A stretch of DNA of 8,427 nt from Mycobacteriaceae bacterium (GTDB lineage Bacteria; Actinomycetota; Actinomycetes; Mycobacteriales; Mycobacteriaceae): assembly GCA_019242135.1 (NCBI GenBank), contig JAFAWC010000558.1, positions 1-8,427 of the forward strand. Reading direction: 5' to 3'. The position numbers and the translations under genes are program-made. Shown here piece after piece: positions 1 through 6,752 of the stretch. The notes beneath the pieces were generated by a model. That model was given only the letters and a program-made list of their open reading frames with translations, made no database searches and was not told the DNA's origin. Position 1 is the first letter of the stretch. The number at the start of each line of letters is the position of its first letter.

Positions 1-1248
1 GATGTTGGCGGCCTCTTCGGGGGGCAGCTCGTAGAGGTCCTTGTCGACCGGCGCGTTCGGCTCGATCTTGTTCTTGATCCCGTCCAGGCCGGCCATCATC
101 ATCACCGAGAACGCGAAGTACGGGTTGCCCGAGGAGTCGGGGCAACGGAACTCCAGCCGCTTGGCCTTCGGGTTGGTGCCGGTGATCGGGATGCGCACGC
201 ATGCCGAGCGGTTGCGCTGGCTGTACACCAGGTTGATCGGGGCCTCGTAGCCCGGCACCAGCCGCTTGTACGAGTTGACCGTCGGATTGGTGAACGCCAA
301 CAGCGACGGGGCATGGTGCAGGATCCCGCCGATGTAATGCCGCGCGGTGTCTGACAGGCCGGCATAGCCCGACTCGTCGTAGAACAGCGGCGACCCGTCC
401 TTCCACAACGACTGGTGGGTGTGCATACCCGAGCCGTTGTCGCCGAACAGCGGTTTCGGCATGAACGTGACGGTTTTTCCGTACTGCCACGCCGTGTTCT
501 TGATGATGTATTTGTAGAGCTGCATGTCATCGGCCGCGTGCAGCAGCGTGTTGAACTTGTAGTTGATCTCGGCCTGCCCGCCGGTGCCGACCTCGTGGTG
601 GCTCTTCTCGAGCACGAACCCCGCGTTGATGAGATTGGTGGTCATGGAGTCGCGCAGATCGACGTAATGGTCGTTGGGCGCCACCGGGAAGTACCCGCCC
701 TTGTGCCGCACCTTGTAGCCGCGGTTCGCGCTTCCGTCGGCTTCTGTGGTCTCGCCGGTGTTCCACCAGCCAGAGATCGCGTCGACCTCATAAAATGCGC
801 CGTTGGCCTTGGAGTCGAAGGCCACCGAGTCGAAGATGTAGAACTCGGCCTCTGCGCCGAAGAAGGCGGTGTCGGCGACCCCGGTGCTCTTGAGGTAGTT
901 CTCCGCCTTGCGGGCGACGTTGCGCGGGTCGCGCGAGTACGGCTCCAGCGTGAACGGGTCGTGCACGAAGAAGTTCATGTTCAGCGTCTTGGCGGCACGG
1001 AACGGGTCGATCTTCGCGGTATCCGCGTCGGGTAGCAGCACCATGTCTGACTCGTGGATCGCCTGGAAGCCCCGGATCGATGAGCCGTCGAAAGCCACCC
1101 CCTCCTCGAAGATGCTTTGGTCGACGCTCGATGCGGGAACGGTGAAGTGCTGGACAATACCGGGCAGATCGCAGAACCGGACGTCGACGTACTCGACCTC
1201 CTCGTCGGCGATGAGCTTGATGATGTCGTCGGGGGTCTTTTCTGCCAC
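1..1248 (-). CDS. glnA1: Type I glutamine synthetase GlnA1 (C-terminus beyond window)
   Basis: Cytosolic glutamine synthetase: ATP-dependent condensation of glutamate and ammonia to glutamine, acting as a dodecamer at the centre of nitrogen assimilation. The 416 residues present start at GTG 1248 (M-A-E-K-T-P-D-D), the same start register as mycobacterial GlnA1; about 62 C-terminal residues should lie outside, judged from the usual 478. Visible family residues: metal ligands E133 and E135 in GAEAEFY, E219 and E227 around [11 protein letters not shown]276 in [11 protein letters not shown]335, R347 in QRNRSAC and R368 in EFR. The KDLYELPP motif puts the adenylylation tyrosine at residue 406 (codon 31-33), so this is the GlnE-regulated type. 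An AAGGAG ribosome-binding site lies at 1259-1264, 10 bases from GTG. A GlnR-like operator lies upstream. Residue 369 is Cys, where I recall Ser in M. tuberculosis; this is probably neutral. Family assignment is certain; paralogue assignment rests on high similarity and neighbouring genes. Confidence 0.97.
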   Translation of the reverse strand, partial: MAEKTPDDIIKLIADEEVEYVDVRFCDLPGIVQHFTVPASSVDQSIFEEGVAFDGSSIRGFQAIHESDMVLLPDADTAKIDPFRAAKTLNMNFFVHDPFTLEPYSRDPRNVARKAENYLKSTGVADTAFFGAEAEFYIFDSVAFDSKANGAFYEVDAISGWWNTGETTEADGSANRGYKVRHKGGYFPVAPNDHYVDLRDSMTTNLINAGFVLEKSHHEVGTGGQAEINYKFNTLLHAADDMQLYKYIIKNTAWQYGKTVTFMPKPLFGDNGSGMHTHQSLWKDGSPLFYDESGYAGLSDTARHYIGGILHHAPSLLAFTNPTVNSYKRLVPGYEAPINLVYSQRNRSACVRIPITGTNPKAKRLEFRCPDSSGNPYFAFSVMMMAGLDGIKNKIEPNAPVDKDLYELPPEEAANI

Positions 1249-1258
1249 TGTCGGAGGT

Positions 1259-1264
1259 CTCCTT
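1259..1264 (-). promoter_or_regulatory. Ribosome-binding site of glnA1
   Basis: On the minus strand AAGGAG lies 10 bases before the GTG at 1246-1248. It is the only good purine-rich box nearby and supports the GTG start, since no ATG offers the conserved N-terminus. Confidence 0.7.
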
Positions 1265-1303
1265 CTCTATATCAAACCCGCGGACTGACGCTAGGGAGCC
1301 GAT

Positions 1304-1341
1304 GTTGCACGCCAGTCAACCGCATGTTGCGCTGACGTTAC
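1304..1341 (-). promoter_or_regulatory. Four-box GlnR-type operator upstream of glnA1
   Basis: Read on the minus strand: GTAAC (1341-1337), GCAAC (1330-1326), TTGAC (1319-1315), GCAAC (1308-1304), each pair separated by exactly six bases. Actinobacterial GlnR, the OmpR-family nitrogen regulator, is known to bind alternating GTNAC and GNAAC pentamers separated by six bases, often as two consecutive pairs before glnA. All four boxes fit, except that the third begins with T instead of G. The array ends 55 bases before the glnA1 start and lies 58 bases before the divergent RDD gene. The third box could double as a TTGACT -35 element; with a 17-base spacer the -10 would be CCCTAG, which is poor, and TAGCGT at 1288-1293 needs a 20-base spacer, so the promoter itself is unresolved. 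The pattern is seen directly; binding by GlnR is inferred. Confidence 0.7.
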
Positions 1342-1355
1342 GCAATGGGGTGCCC

Positions 1356-1383
1356 GGTGAACCTTCGGGACCGTCGTTTCACC
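1356..1383. repeat. Short inverted repeat GGTGAA-n16-TTCACC
   Basis: GGTGAA at 1356-1361 is the exact reverse complement of TTCACC at 1378-1383, separated by 16 bases. It lies just upstream of the candidate -10 box of the RDD gene, where a dimeric regulator could bind. Six-base arms can arise by chance in this much sequence, so no function is assigned. Confidence 0.35.
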
Positions 1384-1387
1384 CGCA

Positions 1388-1393
1388 TATCCT
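1388..1393 (+). promoter_or_regulatory. Candidate -10 box for a leaderless RDD-gene mRNA
   Basis: TATCCT lies six bases before the ATG at 1400, the distance expected between a -10 hexamer and a transcription start. No Shine-Dalgarno sequence precedes the ATG (the intervening bases are GGGCGC). Together these suggest transcription starting at the A of the start codon, a common arrangement in mycobacteria. No clear -35 is seen. Confidence 0.45.
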
Positions 1394-1399
1394 GGGCGC

Positions 1400-1777
1400 A
1401 TGCCGACGTCGACCGATCTGTCTGTCGCCGGGTTCGGCCGGCGGGTTCTGGCGGTGTCGATCGACTGGTTCATCGCTCTCGGCTTGAGCGCACTCGCGGT
1501 CGGTATCGATCCCGCGCTCGCCCGGTATCAACCGGCGGCGGTGGAACTGAGTTGGATCGTCCTCGGCGTGATCGGGGTCCGGTTTTTCGGATTCACATCG
1601 GGACAACTGGCGTTGGGCCTCAAGGTCGTGTCGGTTGACCGTCGGCGACACGTGGGAATCGGGCGGGCAGCAGTTCGCGCACTTTTGGTCGCGCTCGTCA
1701 TCCCGCCGCTGTTCGCTGACTCCGACGGACGTGGAATCCAGGACCGGCTGACCAACACCGCCGTCGTGCGGCGGTAG
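1400..1777 (+). CDS. Small RDD-family integral membrane protein (Rv2219A-like)
   Basis: A 125-residue membrane protein of the RDD family, named for conserved Arg and Asp residues; its biochemical role is unknown. The expected pattern is visible: R14/R15 just before the first hydrophobic segment, D22 within it (VLAVSIDWFIALG), and a final Asp at 115 in the GIQDRLTNTAVV tail, a typical RDD ending. Hydrophobic segments lie near residues 16-35, 50-74 and 88-103. The ATG at 1400 is chosen because it gives the conserved ARG-type start of the domain and follows a well-placed TATCCT box; there is no ribosome-binding site. It diverges from glnA1, shares its control region, and its TAG stop directly abuts the stop of the opposing DUF4191 gene. 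Position matches the small RDD gene next to glnA1 in M. tuberculosis. Confidence 0.88.
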   Translation: MPTSTDLSVAGFGRRVLAVSIDWFIALGLSALAVGIDPALARYQPAAVELSWIVLGVIGVRFFGFTSGQLALGLKVVSVDRRRHVGIGRAAVRALLVALVIPPLFADSDGRGIQDRLTNTAVVRR

Positions 1778-2530
1778 TCACTTCCGGCGGACGGTGCGTT
1801 GCACGCCGCGCATCTTCGCCGCGGTCGGTAGCGGCCCCTTGGGCATTTGCGCTGCGCCGCTGCGAGTTCCCAGTGCGGTCAACCGCGATTCCAGCGAGTC
1901 CATCTGCTTGGCCGTGATATTGGCGGGCAGCCGCGTGAGGTGCCGCTCCAGCTTGGCCAGCGGTACCTGTCCTTCTCCGTTCCCGACGATCACGTCATAG
2001 ATCGGGACGTCGCCGACGAGCCTGGCGGTGCGCTTTTTCTCCTGCGCGAGCAGCGGCTTGACCCGGCTGGCCGAGCCCTCCGCGACGAAGATCACACCGG
2101 GTCGTCCGATCACTCGGTGTACTGCGTCGAAGTGGCCGGTGGCGGCCACCCCGGGGGTGACCCGCCATTTGCCGCGCAAGTTGTCCAACGCCCACGCGGC
2201 GGCGCCGGTCTGCCCCTCCGCCTTGCTGTATACCGACTTCTGCGCGCGCCGGCCGAAGATGATGAACGCCACCAGCGCTCCCAGCACGACGCCCAGCGGG
2301 ATCAGCATCAGCCCCGCGAAACCGTTGATGAGCAGACCGGCCGTCACCGAGGCGCCGACGACGAGCACGAACGCTCCGATCATCAGCGGCAGGAGCCACT
2401 TGTCTTCTTGGCGCTGGAGCTTGAAAGCCTGCCAGAGCTGACCGCGGCGCTCCTTCGACGCCGTTTTGCGGGCGGTTTTCGCCTCGGCCTTCGCGGCCTT
2501 GACAGCTTGGGGATCGCGGGGCTTGGCCAT
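1778..2530 (-). CDS. DUF4191 membrane protein (Rv2219-like)
   Basis: A 250-residue conserved actinobacterial membrane protein of unknown function. Residues 1-43 are Lys/Arg/Ala-rich and presumably cytoplasmic. Two adjacent hydrophobic segments follow (about 45-67 and 70-93), forming a hairpin that would return the chain to the cytoplasm. A soluble domain of about 155 residues follows, containing GRPGVIFVAEG and VGDVPIYDVIVGNGEGQVPL, with a basic tail ending VRRK. The ATG at 2530 is the last gene start of the sucB-lipB-lipA cluster, 23 bases after the lipA stop. No Shine-Dalgarno is visible, but a TATCCT box lies seven bases ahead. Linkage to lipA is conserved in mycobacteria, so it is often transcribed with lipoylation genes, but nothing in the protein itself indicates a role in lipoylation. 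Confidence 0.9.
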   Translation of the reverse strand: MAKPRDPQAVKAAKAEAKTARKTASKERRGQLWQAFKLQRQEDKWLLPLMIGAFVLVVGASVTAGLLINGFAGLMLIPLGVVLGALVAFIIFGRRAQKSVYSKAEGQTGAAAWALDNLRGKWRVTPGVAATGHFDAVHRVIGRPGVIFVAEGSASRVKPLLAQEKKRTARLVGDVPIYDVIVGNGEGQVPLAKLERHLTRLPANITAKQMDSLESRLTALGTRSGAAQMPKGPLPTAAKMRGVQRTVRRK

Positions 2531-2537
2531 GCAGCCA

Positions 2538-2543
2538 AGGATA
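2538..2543 (-). promoter_or_regulatory. Candidate internal -10 box before the DUF4191 gene
   Basis: On the minus strand TATCCT is followed by seven bases and then the ATG at 2530. With no ribosome-binding site in the 23-base gap after lipA, this could give a leaderless transcript of the DUF4191 gene separate from the lipB-lipA message. The same hexamer and nearly the same spacing occur before the facing RDD gene. Confidence 0.35.
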
Positions 2544-2553
2544 CGGGTAGCGC

Positions 2554-3471
2554 TCAGGCCCGGGTCCGGCCCGCGATCACCTGCTGGTACAGCCGGCCGG
2601 CCCGATACGACGATCGCACCAGCGGTCCGGCGAGCACACCGGCGAAGCCCAGCCCCTCCGCAAACTCGGCGAGCTCGACGAACTCTTCGGGGCGCACCCA
2701 GCGGTCGACGGGATGGTGGCGCACCGACGGCCGGAGGTACTGCGTGATCGTGACGATGTCACATCCCGCGTCGCGCAAGTCAGACAACGCGTCGCGGACC
2801 TCGCGGCTGGTCTCGCCCATGCCGAGGATGAGGTTGCTCTTGGTCACCAGTCCGTCGTCGCGCGCGGCGGTGAGCACGTCGAGGCTGCGCTGGTATCCGA
2901 ACGCGGGGCGGATGCGCCGGAAAATCCTGGGCACGGTTTCGACATTGTGCGCCAACACTTCTGGGCGCGACTCGAACACCTGCGCCAGCAGCTCAGCCTC
3001 GCCGTTGAAGTCCGGAATCAGCAACTCGACCCCGGTGTTCGGATTGAGATTCTTGATCTGACGCACGGTTTCGGCGTACAACCACGCACCGCCGTCAGGC
3101 AGGTCGTCGCGGGCGACCCCGGTCACGGTCGAATACCGCAGCCCCATCGCGGCCACGCTCTCGGCGACCCGGCGCGGCTCGTCGCGGTCGAGTTCGGCGG
3201 GTCTGCCGGTGTCGATCTGACAGAAGTCACACCGGCGGGTGCACTGATCGCCGCCGATCAAAAACGTCGCTTCCCGGTCTTCCCAGCATTCATAGATGTT
3301 GGGACAGCCGGCCTCCTCGCAGACGGTGTGCAGACCTTCGCGCCGGACGAGTCCCTTCAACGCGGTGTATTCCGGGCCCATCGTGGCGCGGGTCTTGATC
3401 CAGGGCGGCTTGCGCTCGATCGGCGTCTGCGCATTGCGCACCTCGAGGCGCAGCAGCTTGCGACCGGTCAC
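2554..3471 (-). CDS. lipA: Lipoyl synthase LipA (radical SAM)
   Basis: Radical S-adenosylmethionine enzyme that inserts two sulfur atoms at C6 and C8 of protein-bound octanoyl groups, completing lipoate on lipoyl domains such as those of SucB. With the GTG start chosen here (305 residues) the auxiliary iron-sulfur cluster ligands are C51, C56 and C62 (C-x4-C-x5-C), the radical SAM ligands are C77, C81 and C84 (C-x3-C-x2-C), and the family's C-terminal RSSY motif is at 286-289, whose serine ligates the auxiliary cluster. All key residues are intact. GTG 3471 overlaps the lipB TGA as GTGA, giving translational coupling and a start close to the conserved [15 protein letters not shown]. An in-frame upstream start at 3513 would add 14 Arg/Pro-rich residues read inside the lipB tail and is less likely. 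There is no separate ribosome-binding site. Confidence 0.96.
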   Translation of the reverse strand: MTGRKLLRLEVRNAQTPIERKPPWIKTRATMGPEYTALKGLVRREGLHTVCEEAGCPNIYECWEDREATFLIGGDQCTRRCDFCQIDTGRPAELDRDEPRRVAESVAAMGLRYSTVTGVARDDLPDGGAWLYAETVRQIKNLNPNTGVELLIPDFNGEAELLAQVFESRPEVLAHNVETVPRIFRRIRPAFGYQRSLDVLTAARDDGLVTKSNLILGMGETSREVRDALSDLRDAGCDIVTITQYLRPSVRHHPVDRWVRPEEFVELAEFAEGLGFAGVLAGPLVRSSYRAGRLYQQVIAGRTRA

Positions 3472-4142
3472 GACATCGATGTTAGTGCGAGCCGGCCGTC
3501 GAGGACGTCGCACACCGCGTCGGCCACTCGGGCACGCACGTCATCGACGCTCACCCGGCGGCCCAGCTCGACCGAAAGCGACGTCACGGCGGCATCCGCG
3601 ATGCCGCACGGCACGATCGCGCCGAACGCCGCCAGATCGCAATCGCAGTTGATGGCGAAACCGTGCAGCGTCGTCGCGCGCTGCACCCGCACGCCGATCG
3701 CGGCCACCTTTCGCGCCGGGCGGGCGTTGTCGGCGGGCAGCCACACCCCGGAGCGGCCCGCGACGCGACCTGCCGCCAGTCCCAGCGCAGTGCAGACACA
3801 GATGAGTGCTTCCTCAAGGCGCCGAACGTAATTCACCACGTCGATCGGATCGGCCAGGCCGATGATGGGATACCCGACCAGCTGGCCGGGACCATGCCAG
3901 GTGATCTTGCCGCCCCGGTCGGTGTCGGTGACGGGGGTGCCGTCGACAGGACGCTCGTGCGGTTCGGTGCGGCGCCCGGCCGTGTAGACGGCCGGATGCT
4001 CTAGCAGCAGCAGGGTGTCCGGACCCCCGGCCTGCCGGGCGTCGACCAGCTCGCGCTGCCGTTGCCACGCCTCGTCGTAGCACACGACGCCCAGCTGCCG
4101 TACATCGATTGGTGCGGCACTGGCCCGGATGGAACCCACCAC
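3468..4142 (-). CDS. lipB: Octanoyl-[ACP]:protein N-octanoyltransferase LipB
   Basis: Transfers octanoate from acyl carrier protein to the target lysine of lipoyl domains, the first committed step of de novo lipoate assembly; LipA then adds sulfur. The 224 residues contain the family signature [17 protein letters not shown] (about 78-93, H83), the catalytic lysine K145 in [11 protein letters not shown], and the acyl-thioester cysteine C179 in AIVPCGI. Both members of the Cys/Lys dyad are therefore present. The start is GTG 4142 (M-V-G-S-I-R), matching the N-terminus of mycobacterial LipB; a second GTG follows directly, so the exact first codon is uncertain by one residue. The gene starts nine bases after the upstream epimerase gene and overlaps lipA by four bases. 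The C-terminus appears a few residues shorter than the M. tuberculosis protein I recall, which should not affect the active site. Confidence 0.96.
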   Translation of the reverse strand: MVGSIRASAAPIDVRQLGVVCYDEAWQRQRELVDARQAGGPDTLLLLEHPAVYTAGRRTEPHERPVDGTPVTDTDRGGKITWHGPGQLVGYPIIGLADPIDVVNYVRRLEEALICVCTALGLAAGRVAGRSGVWLPADNARPARKVAAIGVRVQRATTLHGFAINCDCDLAAFGAIVPCGIADAAVTSLSVELGRRVSVDDVRARVADAVCDVLDGRLALTSMS

Positions 4143-4151
4143 TCGACGGTA

Positions 4152-5060
4152 CTAGCGCGAGTCGTCCCGCGTCGTCGCGTATGACAGCGCCTCGCCGATC
4201 GTGTTGTGGTGGAATCCAAACCCGGCCCGCTCCAACGCGGCGGGTATCGCGCGCTGGCCGCCGAGCAGCCCCTCCTCGGCGAACTCGCCGAGCAGGCGAC
4301 GCAGCGCGAATCCGGGCAGCAGAAACGGGGTCGGCCGGTTGACGGCACGTCCCATCGCCGCGGTGAACTCCGCATTCGTGACGGGTGCCGGGCCGGTCAG
4401 ATTGAGCGGGCCGGACACCTCGTGCGACATAGCGAACTGCAGCGCGCGAACCTCGTCCTCGAGGCTGATCCACGGCATGTACTGGCGCCCGTTGCCGAGG
4501 CGGCCTCCGAGCCCCAGCGCGAAAAGGGGACGCAGTCGGCTGAGCAGGCCGCCGCGGGGAGAGATCACCAATCCGGTCCGGGTCAGCACCACTCGGACGC
4601 CGGCTTGCTGCGCCGGCAGTGTCGCCGCTTCCCAATCCCGGCAGAGCTGCGCCAAAAAACCCGCCCCCGCGGGCGCCGTTTCATCCGCGACCCGATCGCC
4701 CGTGTCACCGTAGAAGCCGACCGCGCTGGCGTTGATGAGAACCCTGACGCCGGCGTCTGCGACCGCGCCGGCAAGGACCTCGGTGGGCGCGATGCGGCTG
4801 TCGCGCAGCTGCTGCTTGTAGGCCCCCGACCATCGCTTGTCTGCGATTCCCGCCCCGCACAGGTTGACCACGACGTCCACCCCGCGCAGCGAGTCCGGGT
4901 CGAATTCGCCGGTCTGCGGATTCCAGTGCAGCTCATCGGCGTTGGACGGCGCCCGCCGCACGATCCGCACCACACGGTTGTCGGAAGCGCGCAGCGCGGT
5001 GACGAGCGCCGAGCCGATCAGGCCGGAGGACCCGGCGATCGCGATCAGTGCGTCAGCCAC
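4152..5060 (-). CDS. TIGR01777-family NAD-dependent epimerase/dehydratase (Rv2216-like)
   Basis: A 302-residue soluble protein of the extended SDR class, TIGR01777/YfcH-like; its substrate is unknown. The N-terminal Rossmann fold shows the dinucleotide motif [10 protein letters not shown] (10-19), followed by [12 protein letters not shown] (61-72) and the family signature [14 protein letters not shown] (109-122). Y117 occupies the SDR tyrosine position, but the residue four positions on is Gly, not the catalytic Lys of classical SDRs; this appears typical of the family, so the usual SDR chemistry should not be assumed. [10 protein letters not shown] and the C-terminal DUF1731-type region (about 220-295, including [14 protein letters not shown] and LLGGQR) complete the family pattern. 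The start is GTG 5060, 18 bases after the sucB stop, with AGAAGGG as a slightly distant ribosome-binding site. It lies between sucB and lipB, suggesting cotranscription. Confidence 0.93.
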   Translation of the reverse strand: MADALIAIAGSSGLIGSALVTALRASDNRVVRIVRRAPSNADELHWNPQTGEFDPDSLRGVDVVVNLCGAGIADKRWSGAYKQQLRDSRIAPTEVLAGAVADAGVRVLINASAVGFYGDTGDRVADETAPAGAGFLAQLCRDWEAATLPAQQAGVRVVLTRTGLVISPRGGLLSRLRPLFALGLGGRLGNGRQYMPWISLEDEVRALQFAMSHEVSGPLNLTGPAPVTNAEFTAAMGRAVNRPTPFLLPGFALRRLLGEFAEEGLLGGQRAIPAALERAGFGFHHNTIGEALSYATTRDDSR

Positions 5061-5078
5061 TGTGCTGAAAGCCCTTCT

Positions 5079-6752
5079 CTACAGGCCCAAGTCGGCCTCG
5101 AACGCGCCCTCTTCCAGCCGCCGCCTGATCGTGGTGAGGAACCGCCCCGCGTCGGCGCCGTCGATCAGCCGGTGGTCGTAGGTCAGCGGCAGATAACACA
5201 CCGAACGGATGCCGATCGACTCGTTGCCGACGTCATCGGCGATCACTCGTGGCCGCTTCACGATCGCACCGGTACCCAGCATCGCGGCCTGAGGTGGAAC
5301 GAGGATCGGCGTGTCGAACAGCGCGCCCTGGCTGCCGATGTTGGTGATGGTAAACGTGCCTCCCGACAGCTCGTCGGGTTTGAGGTTGTTGCTGCGGGCG
5401 CGCTCGGCGATGTCGGCGATCGCGCGGGCGAGGCCCGCCAGCGACAGATCGCCCGCATTGTGGATCACCGGGGACAGCAGCCCCTGCTCGGTGTCCACCG
5501 CAATCCCCAGATGCTCTGCGCCGTAGTAGGTGATCTCTTTGGTTTCCTCGTTGTAGCTCGCGTTGACGTTGGGGTGGATCTTCAGCGCCTCGATGACCGC
5601 GCGTGCGATGAACGGCAGGTAGGTCAGATTGACGCCTTCGCGTTCGGCGAACTTGTTTTTGGCCCGCGCGCGCAACGCCACGATCTTGGTCATGTCGACC
5701 TCGTGGGTCTGCGTGAGTTGCGCTGTGGCCTGCAGAGATTCACGCGTCTTCTTCGCGGTGAGCTGTCGAATCCGGCTGGCCTTCTGTGTGGTGCCGCGCA
5801 GGTGGGCCAGCGCCGACGCCGGCGCCGCGGCGGCCGCCGGTTCCCTGGCCGGTGCCGCCGGTGCCGCTGGCTTGGTCTCTTCGGCGGGGGGTGCTTTGGC
5901 CTCTTCAGCGGCGGCCAGCACGTCCTGCTTGCGGATTCGCCCTCCGACTCCGGTGCCCTTGACGCTGCCGAGGTCGACGTTGTACTCGGAGGCCAGCTTT
6001 CGCACCAGTGGGGTGACATACGGCGCGCCGTCGGTGTCCACCGACACGGCGCGCTGCTCTGCCTCGGGCTGCGGCTTCGGCTCCGGCTTGGACTCCGCCT
6101 CGGCCGCGCCGGGCTCGCCGATCTTGGCCAGCTCGCCACCCACCGACACGGTGACGTCTTCCTCGGCCGTGATTTCCAGCAGCGTGCCGGATGCCGGGGA
6201 GGGGATCTCGGTATCGACCTTGTCGGTGGATACCTCTACCAGCGGCTCGTCCGCCTCAACCTTGTCGCCCACCTTCTTGAGCCACCGGGTGACGGTGCCT
6301 TCGGTGACCGACTCGCCAAGCTCAGGCATCAACACCGGGGTGGTCTTGCCGCCGCCAGACGGGGCGGGTGCGGGCGCGGCGTCCTCCCCAGTGTCGACTT
6401 CCTCCGCAGTGTCTACTTCCTCCGCCGCCGGCTCCGATTGCGCCGCGGGCTCCTCGGCCGGCTTTTCCTCCTCGGCTTGCTCCGCGGGCTCCGGCTGCTC
6501 ATCCCGCGGTTCGCCATCCTCGCTGATGACCGCCAGCTCGCCACCGACCTCCACCGTGTCGTCTTCCTGGGCGACGATCTTGGTCAGCACGCCGGCGGCC
6601 GGCGACGGAATTTCGGTGTCGACCTTGTCGGTGGAGACCTCCAAAAGCGGCTCGTCGCGTTCGACGGTGTCGCCCTCCTGCTTGAGCCAACGGGTCACAG
6701 TGCCTTCGGTCACGCTCTCACCGAGTGCTGGCATCTGCACGGAGAAGGCCAT
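5079..6752 (-). CDS. sucB: Dihydrolipoamide acyltransferase (E2), SucB/DlaT
   Basis: Lipoate-bearing E2 core of a 2-oxoacid dehydrogenase complex; the close M. tuberculosis homologue DlaT serves pyruvate dehydrogenase and the peroxynitrite reductase/peroxidase system despite older sucB naming. The 557 residues contain lipoyl domain 1 (about 2-76, lipoylated K43 in STDKVDTE), an acidic linker (77-136), lipoyl domain 2 (about 138-211, K178 in the same motif), a second linker, the peripheral-subunit-binding domain (243-281, [17 protein letters not shown] to [10 protein letters not shown]), an Ala/Pro linker and the catalytic domain (about 325-557) with [14 protein letters not shown], active-site H527 and D531. 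The start is ATG 6752, preceded by GAGGAG nine bases away; in-frame upstream residues to 6944 are not conserved-looking and are rejected. It heads a cluster with lipB and lipA, which build the cofactor on its own lysines. Confidence 0.97.
   Translation of the reverse strand: MAFSVQMPALGESVTEGTVTRWLKQEGDTVERDEPLLEVSTDKVDTEIPSPAAGVLTKIVAQEDDTVEVGGELAVISEDGEPRDEQPEPAEQAEEEKPAEEPAAQSEPAAEEVDTAEEVDTGEDAAPAPAPSGGGKTTPVLMPELGESVTEGTVTRWLKKVGDKVEADEPLVEVSTDKVDTEIPSPASGTLLEITAEEDVTVSVGGELAKIGEPGAAEAESKPEPKPQPEAEQRAVSVDTDGAPYVTPLVRKLASEYNVDLGSVKGTGVGGRIRKQDVLAAAEEAKAPPAEETKPAAPAAPAREPAAAAAPASALAHLRGTTQKASRIRQLTAKKTRESLQATAQLTQTHEVDMTKIVALRARAKNKFAEREGVNLTYLPFIARAVIEALKIHPNVNASYNEETKEITYYGAEHLGIAVDTEQGLLSPVIHNAGDLSLAGLARAIADIAERARSNNLKPDELSGGTFTITNIGSQGALFDTPILVPPQAAMLGTGAIVKRPRVIADDVGNESIGIRSVCYLPLTYDHRLIDGADAGRFLTTIRRRLEEGAFEADLGL
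6389..6424 (-). repeat. 18-bp in-frame tandem duplication in the sucB linker
   Basis: Two adjacent 18-base copies, 6389-6406 and 6407-6424, differ at a single position (gtgtCgact versus gtgtCtact region). On the coding strand they encode EEVDT twice, as EEVDTA then EEVDTG, at residues 111-122 of SucB. This lies in the flexible linker between the two lipoyl domains, where length changes in multiples of three should be tolerated. Confidence 0.85.

Noticed and set aside
1266..1271. TATAGA on the minus strand as the -10 box of glnA1.
   Set aside because: It would place the transcription start at about 1259, inside or after the AAGGAG ribosome-binding site, leaving that site off the message.
415..1335. 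Plus-strand open frames opposite glnA1.
   Set aside because: glnA1 is continuous and highly conserved on the minus strand across this span; the antisense products show no family features.
1741..1830. A terminator hairpin between the convergent RDD and DUF4191 genes.
   Set aside because: The stops abut with no intergenic space, and no stem followed by a T-run was seen on either strand.
1847..3061. A 404-codon plus-strand frame covering the DUF4191 gene and lipA.
   Set aside because: It is a shadow of two conserved genes, with low-complexity Arg/Ser/Ala-rich content and no start signal.
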